Origin: Leptasterias polaris
Lineage: Eukaryota; Echinodermata; Asteroidea; Forcipulatida; Asteriidae
Direction of reading: 5' to 3'
Length of the DNA stretch: 64,000 bases
NCBI GenBank assembly: GCA_037783415.1
Contig: JAZGTN010000162.1
Coordinates: 2,542,001 to 2,606,000 of the forward strand
The notes beneath the pieces are model-generated. The model searched no databases and was not told the origin of the DNA. It was given only the letters and a program-made list of their open reading frames with translations. A program made the position numbers and the translations under genes. Positions 11,090-24,000 of this stretch are shown here, one piece after another; position 1 is the stretch's first letter, and each line of letters begins with the position of its first letter.

Positions 11090-11968
11090 ACACATGCAAT
11101 CAGTTCCCGGGAACTTGACATTCATGATGCCATATCAACCACCCACCGCCTATGTCATCTTCACATAGTCTGTTGATGGTTTGTCTCTACTTTTCCCCTG
11201 ATCAACCAGCCACTGAAGATTCTTGAGTTTCTTGAATGTGACTTACCGTGATAGTCTCATACTCGTCGATATAGTCTTACACTAAAAACCAAATCCAGCA
11301 AACCTTTCTTTGGAACGTTGAATTATTCTGTTGTTTTGTAATTTTAGGAACAAATAGCAACATTATTACTATATACTATCTGTTAATACAGCCAAAGGAA
11401 TGATGTTTTCAATGTAAACACAGCAACAACTGACGAAAAGTGCCCCCATACAACGTACATTACTGTCGTCGTTTCAAGCCTACATAACCGTATTAAACAC
11501 CGTTATCAGACTTGACCCGCATCCGGGTCCCAAGGGGCGTTACCCATTTATGTGTTAATGAGCTGGAATCCGGGTCAAAGTTCAATTTTTGTGATCAGTT
11601 TCCGGTCAGCCTTGTCGAAAGGCTACCGTTGCCTTTTGGTATCTGCAAAGGCAATATATGCCCCAGCCTACAAAATATGCAACTCTGTATGAAATGGGTT
11701 TAGGACTTTCGGTACGTAATGCTTTCCAGGCTACAAAATGGATTTCAGACTACAAAGCGGGTTACCAAATTATGCCCGTTCAAGAAACCAAGACCCTGGC
11801 TGGGGCTTAAGCCTGCACAGTGCCATGGTTGACTTATTGAGTAACAGTTTTTAATTAAAAACTCAGTTCTCCGCCATTATTGGTGTAACCGCGTGATTTT
11901 TGTTCATGATGTCATGGAGTGCTGGGCTTGAAAACGATCATACTAATTCACTGGTAGTTGAAGGTTAC
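11090..11968. other. No feature found; last exon(s) of the ODC-like gene expected near or beyond here
   Basis: The exon at 11969-12092 ends with a donor, so at least one further minus-strand exon must lie at lower coordinates. I searched by eye for a reading frame like the family's NMGAYT..FNGF segment and did not find it here or in the first 11 kb. Confidence 0.4.
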
Positions 11969-12092
11969 CAGTGAAAATGACAAAGTCTCCTGTGTCCATT
12001 TCTGGCATCATACACCGGTTGAATAGAACGTCGGAAGAATCACAGCTTGGTCCCCATATACAAGATAGCCTTAAGCTTGAGTCGTTCTTTTC
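11969..12092 (-). CDS. ODC-like exon, GPxCD motif
   Basis: Acceptor ACATACAG| and donor G|GTAACC bound 41 codons plus one base reading EKNDSSLRLSCIWGPSCDSS, then DVLFNRCMMPEMDTGDFVIF. It matches the family segment IWGPTCDGLDRI..LPEMHVGDWMLF. The catalytic Cys-Asp pair is present. It is separated from the previous exon by a 9.36-kb intron filled with foldback elements. It ends in phase 1, so a further exon is required. Confidence 0.88.
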
Positions 12093-15000
12093 CTGTATGT
12101 CATATAGATGAAACGGATACAAATATCGTGGTTTGAAAGCAATGTAAGGAAAAACAACCCATACTACGTCTTGAGACAAGAGCGGTTCCATTGGACTCAA
12201 GTTCTGGTGGCTGAGTCATCAGGGTGTGGGTTCGAATCCCGGTCATGACACTTGTGTCCTTGAGAAAGACATTTAACTATAATTGCTTCTCTTCACCCAT
12301 GGGTAAGGGCAGAGATGGTTCTTGTGAATGGTTTAGTTTAGTGCACTTTGACAGCACAGGCTGTATACTATGGTGGCCCTGAAGGGACATCGCACATCGC
12401 AAATATCTTTGCAAATATTTGCGATGTCGCAAATATCTTTGCAAATATCTTTGCAAATATTTGCGATGTCGCAAATATCTTTGCAAATATCTTTGCAAAT
12501 ATTTGCGATGTCGCAAATATCTTTGCAAATATCTTTGCAAATATTTGCGATGTCGCAAATATCTTTACAAATATCTTTGCAAATATTTGCGATGTCGCAA
12601 ATATCTTTGCAAATATCTTTGCAAATATTTGCGATGTCGCAAATATCTTTGCAAATATCTTTGCAAATATCTTTGCAAATATTTGCGACGTCGCAAATAT
12701 TATCGCATACTTTATCGCATACTTCGTCGCATAGTTTGCATATTTGTGGTGGATATTTTTTCAAGAGCCTAGATGGTCTTAAGGTTGTTTGGGTTCCAGC
12801 CTTCATTCCATTAACGTGTACACGCGGGTGGATAGTCGGATACAGTCTGCTCTGTGCGCGCGTGTGTTTTTTAGCTTGCACTATAGCCTATAGGTACACA
12901 TGAGATGAGACGAAGAGAGGTTGACATCCGTGGTCTGTCCTTTTTTTAAAATTAATATCGACAACAAAGGCATGCAAGTCAACATTATGCCGCCTTCAAA
13001 AGGATCAGTGGTGAGGATTGTTAATTTTGTGTAGTTACGATAATCGGTTGTCCAGAGCAGAGGGCTAGTTTAGGAACATTAAATACTAGTTTAGGCCTAC
13101 TCAAGTAGTAGTACTACTGTAGTAAACTAGTATTTAATGTATAACTCCTGAACTTGATTGATATTTGATAAATTATAAATAAAAAGGCCACCACCAGGAC
13201 TTGGGTCAATCGGGTGAATACATAACATATGGCTCTTTTGCTGTTACCTATAAATAAAATAGTTAGGTAGTTGTTGCGATAATCGTAACGGAAACCAGTC
13301 AAGTCGCCCTTCCATCAAAGTCGCCCACTAGTACTACAAAGGTCGCCCCTCACATACAAAGTGGCCCCCTCTCAAGTCAAAGTCGCCCCTCACAAAGTCG
13401 CCCCCTGTCACCCGGTGTATAAAAGGTTGAGCCATTTCACAGAGTGAGGGCGCTGTTGAGAATTTTGAAACAACTTATTCAGGCAGAAGGAGATCCACTC
13501 TGTATGTTGGCGTAACAATGTGAGGGGGGCGACTTTGCCAGGGGGGCGACTTTGTAGTGGGCGACTTTGTAGTGGGCGACTTAGCTGGGGGCAACTTGAC
13601 TGGCATTCATCGTAACCCACCATCCTCCCGACATTCAGAGAGGATGGTGGTGGGTTACGATTATTGAAACTAAACGCTGTACCAAGTAATTAAGCCTCAT
13701 TATTAATATTATGATTAGGCCTACGTTAGGGCCCATTTATTATTATTTTTGTTTTTATTAGGCCTACTATAATTACTGATCATACAGCAGCCTATGCTGA
13801 CATAAAACTGCTTTATTTTTCCTACATTACATTGTACTGGTGGTAGTCCTTTTTAACTATTAAGTTGTTCTGGATAGATGAAACATCAGAATTTTTTTGT
13901 CAAAATGTTTGCACTGAATGAGACAGTTAAGTTACACTGCGCCGTGGGTGTTTGACCTTGGGAGAACCAATGGCGGCACTGCACACAAGTAATCATAGTC
14001 AGTAGCACTAACTTAGAAGTACAGTGCGTAAATCTTCATACCATGAAGAAGTACTTTATTTACATGTTGTAAAATGCCACACAGATGCCGAACCTGTATC
14101 ATGACTGTAATTCTTATATTCAAATATCTGCTGTAATGTTAAATAAAATTTGAAAAAATAATTTGTCCTTGCATCTATTATTTTTCTATTAATTTCTTCC
14201 TTTTAATTCACTGTTTAGTTGCTATGGGTTGTTGCGTGTCAACTTGTGTGTACGCATCGTGTTGCTGCCGTTCTACCGGACTACACTCCAGCTCTTCAAG
14301 GATTGATTCCTGAAGGAGCAGTTGATCGTATCCTTTTGAAAATTGTCATGTCATGTACATTTATGCAATCTGTATACAGATTCTGCTCTTTATTAATGGT
14401 TTAGTCACATGAAAAAAATAACCTGTACCATGTACTAAACCAATGGAATAAGTTAAAGCTGTCAAATACATAATTGTATTGTGCTTCCAACTAAAATACA
14501 ATTCTTTTCAGCATGCATGGTTAAAATAAGCATTATTTATTTTAGTCTTGTGTGGAACGTAGGATGTCCCATAGCGCTCACAATGATTTTATGTAGTTTT
14601 CAATTTTACTTCCCTTTACATTTTCTACAAACTTTGTGTCTGTTCTAATAATTGCTAAAATGTAAAATTCTTCCTGTTTATTATGTCCATAGTTATTTTC
14701 CTTGCTACTTAAATATTCAGTTCTGTACCTGTTAGTTATGTACTTCCAATGCAGGCAACACCATTCCAGCAATATGTTCGCTTTTGTTCTTCCAACACGG
14801 GGTAACACGTAGGTCAGTATTGTAGATTACTAATAATTCCCCCCCCCAAAAAAAAAAAAGTTGAAAACATAACTTCTGATATGTTTCAGAATACTTAAAA
14901 CACTTCAAATTTATAGTAAATTTTCAGGTGTTGTGCTAGCAGAATTCCCAGTTAAGTGAAAAAAAATATCAATAATCATTTCCTGTGATAATGATCAGTT

Positions 15001-18000
15001 TTATGACAGGAGCACCATGTCCTAATCCTTTTAATCCCCATACAATTAGAACAACACTGTCTTAGCCCTGTATGGTGGTTATTGTCTGAGAACCTCAAGC
15101 CATTGAAGCTATGTTCCTTTGAGCAGCCACAAGGTTTTAATGAGCAAAGAATGACCTATAATGAATATTGGTTATTCAGGTTTACAAGAATCTATTCAAT
15201 GAGAAATATTTCATAATTGATGTTACTTCATATTCTGAATAATTTCAGATTATGCAAAGAGAGTCATCAAGGCGACAGTGCTCCTTTATCAGCAGGGTGA
15301 GAAGACATAAAGTCAAATTTTCTTCAGCTTGTTTGCAATCCTGGCCCCCTATCATTCAAGCACGGTAACAAGACCAGACAAGGACACTGCTGTGGAAAGT
15401 TTTGTGTCAAGGTTTAATTTAATAACTGAACCTGTTGGCAGACCTCAACCTAAACCTGGCATTGAAGATGTCCAAGAAACACAGAGCAGGCTGGGAAGAG
15501 CGAGACAACATCTGAAGAGAAGAAAAGTATTAACTGAAGAAGGTGATGATTCATCAATAAGAAAGAAGAGCACAACTGGGAAGAAGTCTAATAAAAGAAC
15601 AAAGGCCGATGATGGTTGTTCAAAGAAGGGACAAGGGTCAACAATTCAGGAGGAGTCTGGGGAGAAGGCGGTGATTGGTGATGATGGCAAGCGGGACAGA
15701 AAGTGACCCCAAATCAGTACTGCCCCAAATTGTGGTAAAGGGAGAATAGGAAAACAATGCGATAATGAAAATTAAACTATCCCCCGTTTCAATGAGGTGG
15801 TTGGGTTGGTGTAGAGGTATCTCGAATCCTGCTGGGGGCACTATGTGGATTGGGTTTTCAGTCCCTACCTGACTGCATGGGTTTTCCTCCCGCATCTAAA
15901 ATTGAAACTTCCTTGTCTTTTTTTCCATTTGGTTATTTGCTAGTACATTGATTTCGTTCGCTTTTCTGAGAGTCCTTGGCTTCACAACCAGAATAAATTA
16001 AATGAAAACAAAGTCTCTTTTGTCATCCTAATACAAGTATTGAGGAGATACATTTGAGATAGTTTGTTTAAATACCTTATTGTACATGCAGAGGAATATT
16101 TCTGATGGTCACAATGATTAATTCAGCAAGCCATTTTGGATTGTTTACCTTGTTGATCACATTGTACATATTCCTGTACACCTTTATTATCTTATGAGAC
16201 GTTTATGTAACTTTTATTTGACCACAACCACATCAGGTAATTTAAATGTAGGGTTTTATTGAGTACATGTATAATTATTTGTTATTATTATTATTGTTTT
16301 AAATATTAATTTTGTTTGCTGTGTAAAATTAATGAGCAGCCCTACAGTGTAGTTTGTGCTTATTGCATGGTGAAGTACAGGAGTTGTTTGGGGAGGGGGG
16401 GGGGGGGGGGGGGGGAGACAGAGGAGTTGGAGTATTCACAGTGAGAAAACATTTCATGTGTAATGTGTTTTCATCCAGGGCAAACACAAAACATCAATTA
16501 CACGTCTTTGTTTACAAGTTACCAAAAAACTTGCTAGTGTTGACTGTAATTTGTACTTTTTGTTTACATTTTCTTAATTGAGCTGATCATTTTTGATAAG
16601 GTGGTCTTTTAATGCAAGACGAGTAAGCAACGCAAAGAATTAGTTTGGCAATATTCCCTTTTTAATTTAGCCGTTTTCTATTTAATGCCTCAAATTTGAA
16701 ACTACAAAGGGGAGGTCAACTATGCTAATACATGGGTAGTGTTATTTAAAAAAATTCTTGACATTAAATAATACTTTTAATTTATAAAATACTGCTTTGT
16801 GTATGTAAGGTGGTTGTTTAGAATGTCTTTAATTATTCAAGAAGGGTTAGCAACATTCTCTTTTAAATAAGCTGCTTTCAATTGAAACTGAAGAGGGGTA
16901 CTTTGAAATAAAATAATACTCATAAAGACTGATGTGTGTACATTAAAAGTGTTTATTGTCATTTACTCGTTGATCATCTAAAAATTTATAGTAAATGGAG
17001 GCCACCATGTTTGTATCCTCAATCCTGAAAACTATGCACCAGACTAGCTGAACATGTTTTGATCATATTCTAGAATTTAAGTATAATTTAAACTTTGCAT
17101 GGTGGAAGTGCAATCAGGTGAGGTTTGCAGTGACATCATGTGTAAAATTTCTTTTGAGCAGTGGTGGTTTGACAACTTCATGAAGACGAACAGAGCATAC
17201 TGATCAAAACATCAAGTTGTGAAACCACCATTTCTTTTCAGGACCACCACAAAGAGATCATTCACATGGTGTGTTGGTGTTACCACAAACCTCACCGGAT
17301 TATAGCGATGTTCTTGTAATGACATCCATCCCATCTCAGTGAACCAAATGTTTACAGATTTTTATCCAAGATTGTGGTTCTCAAAAAAGTTCCCCTTTTG
17401 AAGCCTCTTTACCGTAAAACTTCCATGTATGTAATATGTAGTGTGAATACAAACCAGTGAGAGACACAACAGCATGGGCTATATGTTTGACAAATTATTT
17501 GTGCGTCTAGCCGTCTAACTTTTGAATCTCATTTGGGAGCATTTACAAACATTTCACCAACTATAGCGGCTATAAATAACACATTACCCACCCTAAATTC
17601 AGGTGAGATGAGGAACTCATACAATAAGATTGGCAATATTTTTTTTATTTTTTTTTAAATTACTTTTAGTCTAGTGGTGGTGGGGGTACAAAAATCCTTT
17701 TGTCCATTGGGGTTGGGTTACATCGTTCGGATGGCATCCATTATACATGTACATGAAGGAAGTGGCACTCTGTTGAACCTTCCGAGGTAGCCCCAACACC
17801 ATCTGACAACTTGCTGGTATTCAACATTGCGATATTTTCTGCAAACAAAGTAGTAGAAGAATAACAAATTAGGTAAGGTTAACAGTTCATGTCAATTTTT
17901 GTTAACGCAAAGTTTTCCCATTTTGAAGAAATCATGTACATAGTAAGGGTGGAAATATAGTCTTCTGATTTGTCCAGTCCAACAACCCATAGGAGATCCC

Positions 18001-18003
18001 CCC

Positions 18004-18034
<31 letters not shown>

Positions 18035-21000
18035 ACACACATTTGGGTTCTGTAAGAAGTCAAAAACTGAAAAAGATGAGTCGCAACTATTTTTCTGTAA
18101 CAGTCTCGACAATTGTGACAGAGATCACAATGTTTTGGAAAAATCTGTTAGTACAGCTTTTATGGTTAGTGTTGTCTTGAGTTGTATAAATGATCTAATC
18201 CAACAGTCAATTATACCCGAACCAAGGGTCAGGTAAGAGGGGTAATGTTTTTTATTTTTTTAGGGGGGGGGGTGTTTGCTCATTAAATTAATTTTGCAGT
18301 TCAATTTAAAAACAAGACACTTGGGCCCTACTTCGTACTTGGTACAGCGTTTAGTTGTGATAATCGTAACCCACCAACCTCTCCGACCGTCGGGAGGATG
18401 GTGGATTACGATTATCGCAACGACTACCTGACTATTTATCGGTACCTGCCGTATGTATTGACTCGAGTCCTGGGCCAAATTTCATAAAGCCTGTCAAAAA
18501 AAGTGTTAAGCACAAACACTTTGCTAAATAGAAACAAACAGGTTAGCTACTGCCAGTGTATTCCATAAAGTTAACATAGTTGCGACTGGTACCCTGCTAA
18601 ATTTTGCTAAGCAAATAGTACATTTTCCAAGCAGTATTTTCTGCTAAACAGTTTTATGAAATTGGGTCCTGCCTGGTGGTCTAGTTTTTATACTTTCCAT
18701 GGAGGTCCAGACTCCATGGGAGTAGGTTGCTACCTCCATGTACCGTAGTACGTAGTACTACTATTCTATATAGAGAAAGGACCTTGAGCCATCCCCTCTG
18801 CTCTGGACGGACAACCGATTATCGTAACTACACAACATTAATTAACAATCCTCACCACTGATCCTTTTGAAGGTGGCATAATGCTGATCTTGTTGATTTG
18901 ATGCCTTTTTTGGTTGAGATTCATCAAAAAAACGACCACGGATGTCAACATCTCCCTTCATCTCATTCTCAATCTCAGTGCATTTGACATGTACACACAC
19001 ACGGCGCAGAGCAGACTGTATCCGACTATCCACCCGGGTGTACACGTTAATGGAATGAAGGCTGGAACCCAAACAACCTTAAGACCATCTAGGCTCTTGA
19101 AAAAATATCCACCACAAATATGCAAACTATGCGACGAAGTATGCGATAAAGTATGCGATAATATTTGCGACGTCGCAAATATTTGCAAAGATATTTGCGA
19201 CGTCGCAAATATTTGCAAAGATATTTGCAAAGATATTTGCGACATCGCAAATATTTGCAAAGATATTTACGACATCGCAAATATTTGCAAAGATATTTGC
19301 AAAGATATTTGCGACATCGCAAATATTTGCAAAGATATTTGCAAAGATATTTGCGACATCGCAAATATTTGCAAAGATATTTGCGATGTGCGATGTCCCT
19401 TCAGGGCCACCATAGTATACTCCCCAGGGTGCCGGGATAGTAAGAATGAAATAAATGGCCCAGTGACCAGGGGTAATAATGTGTGAAGCCCAAGGGCGTC
19501 GATCGCTACTGAAAAGTAGGGGGAACGGGCGAGCTACCTAGTCTTGAAAAAATACATCTTACATTATTTGCACCCCACACCATTACTTTTACATTTAATT
19601 TATGTGTTACACTTGTTCCCTATTTTTTGTTTGACCAGGAGGCGAGTTACAGGGGGTTATATTTAACAATAACGTCATCCGAAATGGTGTTTGGGCCTGG
19701 GTTTCCCTTATGTAAAACCGTGATTCTACCAAATACAAACACCATATTCACAATCCTTTTCAATTGTAACCACAATTCGACAAATCTTGTCATGGCCCAA
19801 ACTGCTCCTATTTATTTTAATGGATTTTACTACATTTTGTGCGTTGTGCGATTGTAACAAAATGTAACACATTTGCACACACACACACTTCCTCCCCCTC
19901 GTGTTTATGGTGTCAACCGAGGACTTCTCTTTGTTCTCCCATTGTTTGGACATAGTTTTTTTTTTGAGACGTCCCCATTGGTTTTGTACACGAAATCGAA
20001 TCGAGGACGTCCTCGGTGTGACTTTTTCCCGGATCCCTTTTGTTAAAACCCTCTCCAAGTCCTCGGTTTGAATGCGTGGACATGTTCTTTATGAAGGGAT
20101 CGTGCACCGTACATTATAGCATACACAAACGACGCATAACTTATATGCTAACAAGGTATGTAAGCGGGATTTTGGCGTTCATGTCTTGGACGAAACTTGT
20201 CGTCTATTGCAAGGGCGTCGATGGGTGGGGGACGGGGGGGGGGACTTGTCCCCCCCCCCCCCCCCACTTTTAAGACTGGGGGGGGGGGGACAGCATATCA
20301 GATGTCCCCCCCCCCACTTTTTGATTGACTGTTCATTAGAAATATGCAACAAAATATAAAAATATACACCATTTTCTAAATTTAATATTTCATTACAATT
20401 TTTGTTCAAATAAAAGAATAGCGAACAAACGGTGAAATGTTTTCTTCATTTTCATCTTTTGTTCTGATGGACCACGCGCAGAATTGTATTTTTGGCCTAT
20501 TTCCGTTTCTATAATACAGACAATAGACGACAAGTTTCGTCCAAGACATGAACGCCAAAATCCCGCTTACATACCTTGTTAGCATTCAAGTTATGAGTCG
20601 TTTGTGTATGCTATAATGTACGGTACACGATCCCTCCATAAAGGAAGTGTGTGCGCGCACGTGCAAATGTATTACATTTTGTTACAATCGCACAACACAC
20701 AAAATTGTAGTAAAATCCATTAAAATAAATAGGAGCAGTTTGGGCCATGACAACATTTGTCGAAGAAGCAGTATTTTGTTTTTTCGAAGAACTTCAAGCT
20801 GACACACGATAAACGCCGGACTCCAGAAGCATGTTTGTATTTGGTAGAATCTCGGTTTTACATAAGGGAAACCCAGGCCCAAACACCATTTCGGATGATG
20901 TTATTGTTAATCACCCCCTGTAACTCGCCTCCTGGTCAAACACAAAATAGGGAACAAGTGTAACACAGAAATTAAATGTAAAGGTAATGGTGTGGGGTGC

Positions 21001-24000
21001 AAATAATGTAAGATGTATTATGTCAAAACTTGCTCGCCCGTCCCCCTATCTTTAGCGATCGACGCCCTTGGTCTATTGTCTGTATTAGAAACGGAAATAG
21101 GCCCAAAATACCATTCTGCGCGTGGTCCATCAGAAAAAGATGAAACTGAAGAAAACATTTCACCGTTTGTTCACTATTCTTTTATTTGAACAAAAATTGT
21201 AATGAAATATTTAATCAAGAAAATGGTGTATATTTTTATAAATTATGTTGTTGCGTATTTCTAATGAACAGTCAATCAACAAGTGGGGGGGGGGGGGGAC
21301 ATCTGATATGATGTCCCCCCAGTCTAAAAAGTGTGGGGGGAAATGTCCCCCCCCCCCCCCGTCCCCCACTCATCGACGCCCTTGGTGAAGCACACTGATC
21401 ATTCTTTGGAATTGCGCTATATAAGAGCTGATATTAATATATCTTACCTTGAGTGGCACAGGAAGGTCGAAGTATTCCCGGTCAAACAGGAATCCCAAAA
21501 ATGCATTGAAGATACCAACATTCAGGTAGTACATTTGCAAGTTAGACTCAACTTCATCTACAGATCGAGAGAAAAGTATAGGAGGTATTGTCCTCTTTTG
21601 GTAACTAATAAAGTTTATTTTGTATGACACGCTCAGCTTCCACGACGTGTTAGCAATTTAACACAATTGCAAAAGAATATGGGTCTCGAAAAGAACTTGA
21701 GGATGTATTTCTTTTTTTAACAATTCAGTGCGCCCCAGACCAAGGAGCTTGCCTTCGGAGTACAATAACTTCTCAAATCAAAACGGAAAAAGTTTTTCTA
21801 CTGGTTTTTTATGAAGCTGGCCTCCTTGTACATAATTGTTGGTGTTTTCGTTTACCCTTCTTTTTTTGTGTGTGTGTACTTTCCTGTTTGTTAAGCTTGC
21901 TAGACCTTGCAACAATTTGGTATTAATGTTGTATTCATACTCAAATGCCTACTTGTAATGTAAAGGTTCGGCTATATTTATTGTTTTATACCTTCCTTCT
22001 GTTTTTAACTTGTTTTGTATCCTTTGGCTGCGATGTTTTTTTGTTTTTTTTAATAAACCAATAATAATGATTGTAATTAAAGATGGCGGTCTATACAATG
22101 GGTCTATTGCACGCCTGTCTACCATGGGCAGCGCGCCTTATGGATACCTCTCGTCACTAACCCCTGGAAGGGAATTACTGAAAGTCAACGCTGATTGGTT
22201 CACTCGTCCCCGTCACACTTCCAGGGGTTATGATCGAGCAAGGCAATCTGGAAAAGAAAAGCAAGATCGTTCACTAATGGGAACGAGGCTGGGTCTATTG
22301 AACCTTTGCACGCTCGTTGTTCGAATATCATCAGTGTAACAACCACTTTAAGGGTCTATTGGTTTCATCAGATACAATTAATAACATTTTATATGGTAAA
22401 GACAAACCTTTTTCGTCAACATCTTTGTCATCCTTGACTGTCTTGTAGAGGCGCTTAGCGATGATATTTGTCACCAGATGCCCAGCTGACCTTATGTAGA
22501 ACGTCCCTGGTTCCGCAATTACTCTGACCCCACTGTTTGGAGGGAAGTTTACCTCCAACGACTTGCCAACAACCTCAGCAAACTATAAGCAATTCAGATA
22601 ATACCGCTTTGATAAGTATTTTATGTTTTGTTTAAGAAGAAAACACTATTTTAAAATTGACGAAGTAGATACCTTATAATAATAATAACAATCAATTTAT
22701 ATAGCGCAGCTTTTATTCAAAATATATTCAGCTGCGCTGGTACAGAGCTCCTTTTTTCTATTTTTTTTTAAAACTAAATTATACAAAATAGAATCTTTCA
22801 GTTGAACAGATAATATGTTTTTTATTTGGATTTGAAGACATTGAGAGATGGAGAGCTTCGTATTTCTATTGGCAGGCTATTCCATAGTTTGGGGGCAGCA
22901 ATGGCAAATGCACGGTCCCCGAGAGTCACTTTAGTTTTGCCATGGGGAATCTGGAACAATAACTTATCTCTGGAACTGCGCAGGCTGCGACTGTGTGACT
23001 GGACTTTGATTTGAAGTAATTCTGTTATATAACTAGGAGCTTGACCACTCAATGATTTATACACAATTAACAACAGTTTGAATGAGATTCTCTGACGGAC
23101 TGGCAACCAGTGGAGCTCTTCCAGAAGAGGTGCGGTTGAAGTGAATTTTGACCGACGATAGACAAGTCTTGCACATGCATTTTGGACTCTTTGTAACCTA
23201 GCTATCAGAGAATCAGGCATTCCAAACAGCAACCCATTACAATAATCAAGCTTACTTGTGATGAGAGCATGTACAACCAGTTTCATACTTTCTTGATCAA
23301 AATATTTGCGGATACGTCTGAGATTGTATAGAAGATAATATGTCGATTTGCATATATTTCTGACATGTGTTTCCATGTTCAAATTAGTATAGAAGTATAC
23401 TCCTAAATTCCTTGCTGTAACAGAGGGTTTCACATTGGAGGATCCGTCAATGCTTATTTTTGAAATCTGTTGTGGAGTTCCAATAACCAAAAATTCACTC
23501 TTACTATCGTTTAGCTTAAGATTGTTATTAAGCATCCATCTATGAATGAAATTAATACACTTTTCCAACATTGAAACACTTGCATCTTGAGTACTAGGGG
23601 ATGGTCTAAAGGATAAAAATTATTGTGTGTCGTCTGCATAGCAGTGACAAAGAGACTTCAGGAAAGTTATCGTGAGTTCTCTTGATTAGGTTACTCGTGT
23701 ACAACATAAATAGCAGAGGGCCGAGCCGAGAGCCTTGTGGCACACCAAAGGGCACTTGGAAGGAGTCGGAGACAATACCATCAATTTTAACTTTTTGATG
23801 TCGATCGGACAAGTATGATTCGATCCAGTTGAGAGCAACTCCATCGATACCGAAACATATTTTCAAAATGTCTAGTAATCTGGAGTGCTCAATAGTGTCA
23901 AAGGCACTACTCAAGTCAAGTAGTAACAGGAGAGTGACTTCCTGTTTGTCCATTGCCATCAGAATATCACTCTTGATCCTGAGTAGTGCCGTTTCTGTAC

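Larger units (their letters stand above)
12369..19414. mobile_element. 7.05-kb foldback element with palindromic-array arms
   Basis: The left end TATGGTGGCCCTGAAGGGAC is repeated in inverted orientation at the right end. Both ends are flanked by GTATAC (12363-12368, 19415-19420), a possible 6-bp target duplication that is itself palindromic. The arms (about 12369-13690 and 18330-19414) correspond throughout: the TTGCAAATAT array, a 50-bp block around TTAACGTGTACAC, the segment with ACAACCGATTATCGTAAC, and a hairpin with GTAACCCACCATCCTC. The 4.6-kb centre has no transposase that I recognise. It lies in an intron of the ODC-like gene. Confidence 0.82.

Noticed and set aside
12229..12240. Possible tRNA gene
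   Set aside because: Only a B box and a SINE body are present, with no cloverleaf.
12277..12903. Long ORFs on both strands over the 42-bp array, and the mirror set at 18914-19486
   Set aside because: By-products of the foldback satellite. The same peptides appear in both arms and nothing outside the array is conserved.
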